Virus record (IMG/VR): IMGVR_UViG_3300006916_000254
Span: 1 to 29,263 of that record
Length of the DNA stretch: 29,263 nt
Origin: a virus
Strand: one strand, 5' to 3'
Below the pieces are notes generated by a model. That model was given only the letters and a program-made list of their open reading frames with translations. It did not search any database and was not told where the DNA came from. The position numbers and the translations under genes are program-made. Shown piece by piece: positions 22,049 through 29,263 of the stretch (its first letter is position 1; each line of letters opens with the position of its first letter).

Positions 22049-22051
22049 ACT

Positions 22052-22621
22052 ATGTGTGATGTAGTTACTGCTTTAAAAATAGGTGCAGCAGTTTATTCGC
22101 ACCAATCAAAACGAGCTGTAGCAAAAGGAAAAAATAAAGCTAATGAACAAACACGTAGAAACTCTGACCAAGCATATCTTAATGATATATCAAAAATAGA
22201 TAGAGAAGCAGTGTCAGCTAGTAGAGAAAAACAAGCTGAAGATATGAAAAACAAATTAAAAAAGCAAAAAGACATAGCAAAAAGTTTAAATTTAAATGCT
22301 GGTAATGGAGATAAAATTATACAAGATATTACAGGAACTTATGACCAAGCATTTTTAGATACAGCTAGAGATTATGAAACAGATGTATTTAGATTAGACA
22401 CACAAGAAAAAGAAGCTTATGCAGCTCAACAAAGAAGATATAATAGTATTAAACCTGTGTCTATGCCTAGTGATACTGGTTTATTCTTAGAAGTAGCAAC
22501 AATAGGTGCTGAAGGTTATCAAGCTTATAAAAATGATACTTTACCAAACAAAAATACAGGTTTATTTAATTCAACTAATACAAACACATACGCATCAACA
22601 GATTTTGAGGATTATAAATAA
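22052..22621 (+). CDS. Internal virion protein B (T7 gp14 type)
   Basis: The product starts MCDVVTALKIGAAVYSHQSK, like T7 gp14 (which starts MCWAAAIPIAI): a conserved Met-Cys followed by a hydrophobic/amphipathic helix that inserts in the outer membrane during ejection. The rest is helical and highly charged, with a Gln/Lys/Asp-rich middle and a low-complexity C terminus (NTGLFNSTNTNTYASTDFEDYK). Length 189 compared with T7's 196. Its stop overlaps the next start (TAATG). Confidence 0.9.
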   Translation: MCDVVTALKIGAAVYSHQSKRAVAKGKNKANEQTRRNSDQAYLNDISKIDREAVSASREKQAEDMKNKLKKQKDIAKSLNLNAGNGDKIIQDITGTYDQAFLDTARDYETDVFRLDTQEKEAYAAQQRRYNSIKPVSMPSDTGLFLEVATIGAEGYQAYKNDTLPNKNTGLFNSTNTNTYASTDFEDYK

Positions 22622-24534
22622 TGGCATATAAATCAAGAGTAAGTAATAAATATATGGGTGCAACATTTGCTGGACAAGTAAATGCAGCATCAGACTCAGA
22701 AGCTATGGATTTAGCAAGAACACTACAAAGAACTGTTAATCCAGCTTTAGAAAGAATATATAAAAGAAACATTGAAAAACAAAAAGATACTGCAAAAGAA
22801 AAGATTAATCAATTATTTTTAGAAGGTAAAAAATCTGATGTTATTCAACAAGAAATACTAGAGGGAAAACATCCAGAATTATCTGGTAGATATGTAGAAA
22901 AAACTGTGTCTTATCACACAGGAAGACATGAAGCTATTGATGCTATTTCTAATATAGAAGCAAATAAAAATAAATATGACCATACTAAAACTAATTTACC
23001 AGCATTTTATAAAGAATATTTACCTAGTTTTGCTAATAAAGATGGTTCTTATACACTAGGGTTTGCTGCTGTCTTTAATCAATACAAAACTAAAGAAGCT
23101 ATTAATGATGCTGAAGTTAGAAACAAATATGCTAAAACACAAAAAATTAATCAAGGTGCTAAAATAATATCTAATGTACCTGTTAATGAAGTATGGGACA
23201 CAGTTAATTCGTTAAATGTCCCGCTCCCACCAGAAGAAGGTCAAACCAAACCTAGACAATTTTATTCCAATGAAGAACTTAATGAAGTTGTTTTACAACA
23301 TGCTGGTAATTTATTAGACACAGCTACTACCCCAGAAGAAATTGATAGAGCATTAAAAGTATTAACGGCAGACAGAGGATTAGCAAAAGATGGTACTAAA
23401 TTAGGTTCTTTAGTTGATACTAAAAGAAGTGACGTTTCTGAATTAGTTGGAAAATTAAATAGAAGAAGAACTGTTTTAGTTACAAATAATAGAATTGAAA
23501 ATGAATACAAAGAAACAAAACAAAAACAAGATTTAGTAAAAAAATTGTTTGAAAAAAATGCTGATGGCTCTGAAAAATCTTTTCAAGAAAAACAAAAATT
23601 TTTAGAAGATGCAAAAACATTTGGCGATATTTCTTTTTATAACTCTATTAACAATATTATTACAAGTGATATATCACAAGTAAACAATGACCCTAATCAA
23701 TTAGGTAATTTTATGACTTCTATTTTAGAAGGTACTTATGCTGATTTTACAGACATGGTAAAAGACTTTGATAAAAATAAATTTTCACAAGACCAATTAT
23801 CTAAAGCTATAACTTATTGGAACACTTGGAAAAACAATTATGATAAAGGTGTTAAACCAATCTGGCAAACTAATGATACTTACACAAACTCAACAGCATA
23901 TATTTTAGATGCTGTAGCTGAACCTTTTAGAGATAAACTTGGTAATATAATGAAAGGTGGTGAGTTTGCACAGTATAGAGCTAGAAATTATATTATACAA
24001 ACTATTGAAGAAGAAGAAATTAGTTTCTACAATAAAAACAATAGAAAACCAACTGAATTAGAAAGACAACAAATTATAACTAAAATAGGTGATTACGTTA
24101 TAAAACAATTTACAACAAGAAATAAAAATGTTGAATTACAGACATTTACAGAACAAGAAGCTGCTGCTTTTAAAGCAGACCAAGAAAGAAAAGATAAAGA
24201 ATTAAAATATCAACAATCAGGTATTGATGTTCCTCTTTTAAATTTAAAAACAACACTACAAAATAAAACTAATGTTCCAAAACTTCCTAAAATGGAAACA
24301 TCTTGGTTTAAATTAGATAGTACAGACCGAAAAAATTATATTGAAAAAACTGTTATTCCAACTGTTCAACAATTTTTAACACAATCTTTTGGTGTACAAT
24401 TAACACCAGAAATGTGGGATTCATTAACAGATGAAGATGCACAAAACATGTATGGAAACGTTGCTCAAGCATTTGGTATTGACCCTAACATTGTTCAAAT
24501 TGCAATTGGAAATATACTTAGAGGACAACAATAA
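22621..24534 (+). CDS. Internal virion protein C (T7 gp15 type)
   Basis: Core protein ejected with gp14 and gp16 to build the DNA channel across the periplasm. Assigned by position and size: 637 residues against T7's 747. It is largely helical and charged, with VNAASDSEAMDLARTLQRTVNP at the start, a long Lys/Asn/Glu-rich middle and a C-terminal FGVQLTPEMWDSLTDEDAQNM region. No enzymatic motif seen. Sequence of gp15-like proteins diverges quickly, so the call leans on context. Two bases separate it from the next gene. Confidence 0.88.
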   Translation: MAYKSRVSNKYMGATFAGQVNAASDSEAMDLARTLQRTVNPALERIYKRNIEKQKDTAKEKINQLFLEGKKSDVIQQEILEGKHPELSGRYVEKTVSYHTGRHEAIDAISNIEANKNKYDHTKTNLPAFYKEYLPSFANKDGSYTLGFAAVFNQYKTKEAINDAEVRNKYAKTQKINQGAKIISNVPVNEVWDTVNSLNVPLPPEEGQTKPRQFYSNEELNEVVLQHAGNLLDTATTPEEIDRALKVLTADRGLAKDGTKLGSLVDTKRSDVSELVGKLNRRRTVLVTNNRIENEYKETKQKQDLVKKLFEKNADGSEKSFQEKQKFLEDAKTFGDISFYNSINNIITSDISQVNNDPNQLGNFMTSILEGTYADFTDMVKDFDKNKFSQDQLSKAITYWNTWKNNYDKGVKPIWQTNDTYTNSTAYILDAVAEPFRDKLGNIMKGGEFAQYRARNYIIQTIEEEEISFYNKNNRKPTELERQQIITKIGDYVIKQFTTRNKNVELQTFTEQEAAAFKADQERKDKELKYQQSGIDVPLLNLKTTLQNKTNVPKLPKMETSWFKLDSTDRKNYIEKTVIPTVQQFLTQSFGVQLTPEMWDSLTDEDAQNMYGNVAQAFGIDPNIVQIAIGNILRGQQ

Positions 24535-24536
24535 TA

Positions 24537-27500
24537 ATGGCTGAAATACCTACACTTACCTTAAACAACTTAACATTTGATAATAAAAAACCTATAGATG
24601 ATATAGAGATTTTTGGTGTTAACGTATCTGAAGTACAACGTACAAAACTTAAAAAAGCACAAGATGCAGAAAAAGCTTTAGAAGAAATACAATCAGAAAA
24701 ATTTTATAATACTTTAAAAAGTTATTATTCATACAGAGAAAACGATACATCTTTTAGTAATATGTCTCATGCAGATTTGTTACAGTATTTTTATGAAGAC
24801 AGGTCATGGAGAAACAATAACACTATTTCTATGGGTTTAGATTTATTAGATGTAAGTGAAAATGATGAGCAAAGAAATAAAGAGTTTGCTTATATATCAC
24901 AAACTTTTAATCAATTACCGTCATTTTGGTGGAATCAACCAGAAAGAAATTTCTCTGATTGGTTAATAGATAATGGTGGTGCTTTATTAGCTGACCCAGT
25001 AAACTTAGTTGGTTTTGGTATTGGTGGACAAGCTGGAAAACAAGCTTACAAACAAGCATTAAAAGAAGCTTTAAAAGGTAAAGTTGCTAGTGAAATTTCT
25101 AAAAAGACTTTAATGGAAGCGCAAAAAAGAGCTAACAAAGCTGCATTAGGTAAAGCTGTTAAAAAAGGAGCTTTAGTAGAAGGTGGTATTGGCGGTGTTG
25201 CTGCTTTAGGTCAAGATGCTATTTTACAAAACATAGCTATTAAAACAGGTGTTCAAGATGAATTTGATTTAAAACAATCTGCTATAGCAACTGGAGCTGG
25301 TTTTGGTTTTGGAACTGTTTTTGGAGCTGGATTTACGTATGGTGGTTTTAAACTAGGTTCAAGACAAATTAAAAATCAAGCTATTAAACAGTTGGATGAT
25401 TTACACAAATATGGAAGAGATGAAATAACAGGTAAACAATTATTTACAGATTTAGCTGTACCAAAAAAAGAAACATTATTATATAAAAATTTAACTAAAG
25501 AACAAATTGATGAGATAGAAATTAGAAGTACAATTAAAGCTAAATCACCTGAAAAAGTAGCAGATGAAATGTTAGAAGCTTTAGGAAAACCTATCCGAAC
25601 AGATAGCAAACCACCTAAAGAACCTTTTAACTTTACAAAATATGAACCAACAACTACAACAAGATATTTAAGATATTTAGCTAATGAAATTTTATCTGAT
25701 ATAGATTCAGGTAAAATGACATTTCAAGATATTCAGGTAGCTGCTGAAAGACTGGGAAAAGACCCTGAAGCATTAATTAAAAACTTTAAATCACGTTCTA
25801 AAGCTGATAGAGAATTAGCAGCTGAAATAGTAGCACATGCCGATTTAATGTTTAGAACTACAGATGATTACATTAAATTAACTCAACAATATGTTGACCC
25901 TTCACTTACAGCCGCAGAAAAGCAAAAGCTTGCAAAAAGATTGGCTATTTATGAAGATTATTTAAATGATTTAATTATAAATCAAAAAACAGAACAACAA
26001 AATATTGCAAGAGCACAGGTTGCAGGTAGAATTACAAAAGATAAACAAAGAGCTACTGAATTAATTATTAGTCCAGAAGACCCTAAATGGAAAGAATTAA
26101 AGTTAAAAAATAAAGATGCTTATTATGAAGCAATTGCTAAATTAGAAGATAATAACCATGTTATCTTATCTTTACAAAACGCTAAAAAAGTTGATTCTTG
26201 GGATTTAGCAGCTGAATATGTAAACAATAACCTTTTGTCATCCCCAGATACACATATTTTAAATATTGTGTCAGGATTAACACAGACTCAATGGAAACCT
26301 TTTGTTATGTTGTTACGTTCTGCTAATTTATCTCTTAAAGATAAAAACAGAGCAGCAATTGTTGCTAGAGAAGCTTTTGAAACTTACGTATATCAATACA
26401 CTTATTTAGCACATAGTATAAAAAGAATGTATAAAAGTTTTAGAGTAGGAAGACCATTGTTAGATTCTACTCAAATGAAATATGACAGCAATATTAGACA
26501 AGGTCAATTACAAAGATGGATTAATTCTACAGGTGAATTACTAACAAGTCCTTTAGGAAAAGCTGGTGCTCTTTTACAAAGAGGTGTTGTTAATCCAATT
26601 GCTTATGGAGTAACACTTCCAATGCGTGTATTATCTGCTGGAGATGAGTTTTTAAAAACTATGTTCTATAAAGCTAGAATGACTGCGCAAATAAATAGTT
26701 TAATTATAAAAAATCACCCTGAGATTTTAGGTGGTAATTTAAAATCTTTTGGTGATAGATTTAAAAATAGAGCTCAATATAAAAAACTATTTAAAGAATA
26801 TGAATCTCAATACTTTGCTAAAAGTGGTGAAGCAATACCAACAGCAGATTTAAATATTAGAGGTTTATCAGAAGCAGATAAAACAACAATTAATGACCCG
26901 CTAGAATATGCTAGGGAAGGTACGTACACACAATCAGCTTATTCTGTAAATCCTGTAACAGGTAAAAAAGAAGGTGGAATCACTGGTTTAGTTTTAGGTT
27001 TAACGAATAAAGTTAAAGCGCTAAGAGTATTTGGATTACACTTTATTAATACACCATCAAACTTATTAAGATGGAATTTTCAACATTTACCATTGCTTGG
27101 TCGTTTTCAATTTCAAATGAGACACATGTTAGCTAAAGGTGCAGATGGTAAATATTTAAACCCAGAAGCGGCAGCAGAAGCAAACGCAAGAATACAAGCG
27201 GGATGGTTATTATGGAGTACAGCAATATTTATGGCTGTTAATGGTAAATTTACAGGTGGTGGTTCTACTAATTATTTAACTAATAGAGAAAGAGAAAATG
27301 TAACAGGTTGGCAACCTTACTCTTATAAAAAAGAAGATGGGACACATATTTCATTAAACAGACTTGACCCTATCTTTATGCCTTTCTTTATAGCAGCTGA
27401 TGTTGTAGAATCTGTAAATGAGTTTTTTAGATATAATGAAGAAATGCCAGAAGACATTGAAAGACAATACACTGAATTAGCTATGGGTGTTGTTTCTTCT

Positions 27501-28334
27501 TTAACTAAGAATTTAACTTCTAAATTTTATACTAAAAATATTTTAGAAACAGCATCTTTCTTATTTGGTGATGATTTAATGAAATCAAGAAATCCTGAAA
27601 AATTAGGAGACTCTGTATTAGCAAGAGCTATTTATAAAGCTGTTCCTTTATCAGGTGGATTACGTTATTTAAGTAGAGTTCAACAAGATGAACAAAAAGA
27701 ATTATACAATTTTAATGATAGAATGAAAGCTTTAAATCCATTTAAAAACGGTCAAGAAAGTGTTATGCCACAGCGTAACATGTTTGGAGAAGTTATTGAT
27801 AGAAAAAATGGATGGTTATTTGGTTTAGGTGGTCAGACAGGTTTGTGGTCTTCACCTTTTGCTATGACTAAATTTAAAAACAATGAAACAGCAAAATTCT
27901 TTGAAAACAGAAAATTTTTATATAAAGCTCCACCAGCTAAAGATAGAAACACAGGTATTGATTTAAAAGAATTAAAACATCCAGTGACAGGTCAAACCGC
28001 ATACGATATGTGGCGAGAAAAAGTTGGTCAAGTAAAATTAAATTATAAAGGTAAAGATGTTGTTTTAAAAGAATACATTGAAAATTTAATATCTGATAAA
28101 ACTAGCGATTTATATAGAGTGTCTAGTCAATTATATATAGATTTAAATGGTTCAGTAGAAGATGTAAGACAACAGGTTATATTAAATATTGTACATGCGG
28201 CTGAAAGTGCTGCGTATGCTGAGATGTTTAAACAATTTCCAATTATACAAAAAACTATGGAAGAAAGAGGTTTAAATATACAAAATATACAGGATAATTA
28301 TTTAAAAACCTTTTTAAAAACATTACAACAATAA
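24537..28334 (+). CDS. Internal virion protein D (T7 gp16 type), transglycosylase region not seen
   Basis: Largest core protein, ejected into the cell first to guide DNA entry. The 1265 residues compare with T7's 1318. There are Gly/Ala-rich hydrophobic helices around residues 150-290 (including GGIGGVAALGQDAILQ and AGFGFGTVFGAGFTYGG) that could be membrane-active. A long helical body follows, with a C-terminal part containing NTPSNLLRW and LFGLGGQTGLWSSPF. T7 gp16 starts with a lytic transglycosylase domain. I do not see its catalytic Glu-Ser motif or GLMQ here, so peptidoglycan cleavage must come from elsewhere or be unnecessary. Promoter P4 begins on its stop codon. Confidence 0.9.
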   Translation: MAEIPTLTLNNLTFDNKKPIDDIEIFGVNVSEVQRTKLKKAQDAEKALEEIQSEKFYNTLKSYYSYRENDTSFSNMSHADLLQYFYEDRSWRNNNTISMGLDLLDVSENDEQRNKEFAYISQTFNQLPSFWWNQPERNFSDWLIDNGGALLADPVNLVGFGIGGQAGKQAYKQALKEALKGKVASEISKKTLMEAQKRANKAALGKAVKKGALVEGGIGGVAALGQDAILQNIAIKTGVQDEFDLKQSAIATGAGFGFGTVFGAGFTYGGFKLGSRQIKNQAIKQLDDLHKYGRDEITGKQLFTDLAVPKKETLLYKNLTKEQIDEIEIRSTIKAKSPEKVADEMLEALGKPIRTDSKPPKEPFNFTKYEPTTTTRYLRYLANEILSDIDSGKMTFQDIQVAAERLGKDPEALIKNFKSRSKADRELAAEIVAHADLMFRTTDDYIKLTQQYVDPSLTAAEKQKLAKRLAIYEDYLNDLIINQKTEQQNIARAQVAGRITKDKQRATELIISPEDPKWKELKLKNKDAYYEAIAKLEDNNHVILSLQNAKKVDSWDLAAEYVNNNLLSSPDTHILNIVSGLTQTQWKPFVMLLRSANLSLKDKNRAAIVAREAFETYVYQYTYLAHSIKRMYKSFRVGRPLLDSTQMKYDSNIRQGQLQRWINSTGELLTSPLGKAGALLQRGVVNPIAYGVTLPMRVLSAGDEFLKTMFYKARMTAQINSLIIKNHPEILGGNLKSFGDRFKNRAQYKKLFKEYESQYFAKSGEAIPTADLNIRGLSEADKTTINDPLEYAREGTYTQSAYSVNPVTGKKEGGITGLVLGLTNKVKALRVFGLHFINTPSNLLRWNFQHLPLLGRFQFQMRHMLAKGADGKYLNPEAAAEANARIQAGWLLWSTAIFMAVNGKFTGGGSTNYLTNRERENVTGWQPYSYKKEDGTHISLNRLDPIFMPFFIAADVVESVNEFFRYNEEMPEDIERQYTELAMGVVSSLTKNLTSKFYTKNILETASFLFGDDLMKSRNPEKLGDSVLARAIYKAVPLSGGLRYLSRVQQDEQKELYNFNDRMKALNPFKNGQESVMPQRNMFGEVIDRKNGWLFGLGGQTGLWSSPFAMTKFKNNETAKFFENRKFLYKAPPAKDRNTGIDLKELKHPVTGQTAYDMWREKVGQVKLNYKGKDVVLKEYIENLISDKTSDLYRVSSQLYIDLNGSVEDVRQQVILNIVHAAESAAYAEMFKQFPIIQKTMEERGLNIQNIQDNYLKTFLKTLQQ

Positions 28335-28349
28335 AGTACCCCTTTTAGA
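28332..28349 (+). promoter_or_regulatory. Predicted phage RNAP promoter P4 (upstream of tail fibre)
   Basis: TAAAGTACCCCTTTTAGA; its first three bases are the stop codon of the gp16-like gene. It equals P3 in 17 of 18 positions, and the match continues through AGAAGAATA. T7 has its phi-17 promoter at exactly this gene junction. Likely start G28348. Confidence 0.78.
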
Positions 28350-28363
28350 AGAATATAACAATT

Positions 28364-29263
28364 ATGGCTAATTCATTTGTAAGATATACAGGCGACGGTA
28401 GTACCGCTGCGTACGCTATTCCTTTTTCTTATAGAAGTACAGACGATTTAACAGTCACAATATCAGGTGTAGAAACATCAGCCTACACACTTGATGGTGC
28501 TGGAACTACATTAACATTTGATACCGCACCAGCTGACCAGTCTGCTATTGAAATAAGAAGATATACAAGTCAAACAACCAAATTAGTAGATTATAGTTCA
28601 GGTTCAGTTTTAACTGAAAACGATTTAGATACAGATAGTGACCAAGCGTTCTATATGTCTCAAGAGGCAATAGACAAAGCTGGTGATGTTATCTCATTAG
28701 ATAACACAGATTTTAACTGGGATGTACAAAATAAAAGATTAAAAAATGTAGCTGCTCCCACAGCTGATAATGATGCTGTTAACAAAGCATTTATTTCTAC
28801 AAATTTACCTAACATTACTACAGTAGCAGGTATTAGTAGTGATGTGACCACAGTAGCTGGTATTAGCTCTGATGTGTCAACGGTAGCAACGAATGACGCA
28901 AATGTTACTACTGTTGCTGATAACATTAGTTCTGTTAACACTGTAGCAACAAACATTAATGACGTAATCAAAGTCGCTGATGACTTAAATGAAGCAATAT
29001 CTGAAGTAGAGACTGTTGCCAACGACTTAAATGAAGCAACTTCTGAAATTGAAGTTGTTGCTAATAATATTACTAACGTAAATACTGTAGGTACTAACAT
29101 AGCTGACGTTAATACGGTAGCTGCTAATGATACTAATATTACTACAGTTGCAGGTAATGATACAGATATTTCTACAGTAGCAGGTATTTCAGCTAACGTA
29201 AGTACAGTTGCAGGTATATCAGCAGATGTAACAAGTGTTGCTAATGATGCTACAGATATTGGA
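28364..29263 (+). CDS. Tail fibre protein (T7 gp17 type), 3' end outside window
   Basis: ATG 28364 opens a frame that stays open for 300 codons to the window edge. The N-terminal about 150 residues are the tail-attachment domain of T7-like fibres: MANSFVRYTGDGSTAAYAI, then FSYRSTDDLTVTISG, the EIRRYTS segment and LDTDSDQAFYMSQEAID. From residue 152 on the protein is an imperfect tandem array of about ten residues (TVA...V pattern). This is probably a trimeric fibrous shaft leading to a receptor-binding tip that lies beyond the window. It determines host range. Confidence 0.93.
   Translation, partial: MANSFVRYTGDGSTAAYAIPFSYRSTDDLTVTISGVETSAYTLDGAGTTLTFDTAPADQSAIEIRRYTSQTTKLVDYSSGSVLTENDLDTDSDQAFYMSQEAIDKAGDVISLDNTDFNWDVQNKRLKNVAAPTADNDAVNKAFISTNLPNITTVAGISSDVTTVAGISSDVSTVATNDANVTTVADNISSVNTVATNINDVIKVADDLNEAISEVETVANDLNEATSEIEVVANNITNVNTVGTNIADVNTVAANDTNITTVAGNDTDISTVAGISANVSTVAGISADVTSVANDATDIG
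28817..29260 (+). repeat. Tandem decapeptide repeats in tail fibre
   Basis: About 14 consecutive units with consensus (T/S/N)TVAxNxxxV, mostly ten residues: examples are TTVAGISSDV (nearly identical twice running), NTVATNINDV and NTVGTNIADV. Two units are extended to 14 residues (IKVADDLNEAISEV, ETVANDLNEATSEI). The DNA repeats are imperfect (CAGTAGCAGGTATTAG-like). The regular spacing suggests a coiled or beta-helical shaft. The array runs beyond the window. Confidence 0.9.

Noticed and set aside
28660-29100. Minus-strand frame of 146 codons with repetitive Val/Thr/Ala sequence.
   Set aside because: It is the reverse reading of the tail-fibre tandem repeats; its regularity comes from the fibre array.
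1-29263. CRISPR array, tRNA gene, insertion sequence, integrase or attachment site.
   Set aside because: No direct-repeat/spacer pattern, no cloverleaf and no transposase or recombinase frame was seen. An integrase, if present, would be left of the window.

Overview
The window is a contiguous 29 kb piece of a T7-like podovirus genome (Autographiviridae type). Every gene lies on the + strand, and the order follows T7: RNA polymerase, SSB, endonuclease I, lysozyme-like amidase, primase-helicase, DNA polymerase, exonuclease, then connector, scaffold, capsid, tail tubes, internal virion proteins and tail fibre. The DNA is strongly A+T-rich, genes are packed with TAATG/ATGA overlaps, and class I ribonucleotide reductase and an S-adenosylmethionine-decarboxylase-like gene sit between exonuclease and connector. 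Together these features suggest a marine phage, most likely of a SAR11 (pelagiphage) or similar host. The host assignment is inference; I cannot test it here. The far-left early genes, terminase, lysis genes and any integrase lie outside the window.

Layout: 1-1529, early region with small unknown genes (a zinc ribbon, a 34-residue membrane peptide) and two self-cleaving hammerhead-ribozyme motifs. 1585-10530, the phage RNA polymerase and the DNA replication/host-DNA degradation block. 10518-13862, nucleotide and small-molecule metabolism (DUF3310, AdoMetDC-like, NrdA, NrdB). 13886-18382, head genes, including a run of four tiny basic genes between scaffold and capsid. 18458-28334, tail tubes and internal core proteins. 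28364 to the end, the tail fibre, cut by the window edge.

How it works together: host RNA polymerase presumably transcribes the left end, and the resulting RNA would be cut by the hammerheads at 116/117 and 595/596. Both lie directly after a stop codon, and each is followed by a small hairpin that can form only from the new 5' end. The phage RNA polymerase would then use a promoter set that I infer from six near-identical 18-mers (consensus TAAnGTwCCCnTnnTAGA) at 1527, 4030, 10371, 13860, 21444 and 28332. These lie upstream of the RNAP, SSB, AdoMetDC/RNR, head, internal-core and tail-fibre genes. Two of the six lie inside coding sequence and use codons that look uncommon there.

The strongest unexpected observations are the paired hammerheads with covarying post-cleavage hairpins, the promoter family, the hidden coupled membrane ORF, the basic micro-gene cluster, and an amidase that lacks two residues needed for amidase activity in T7.
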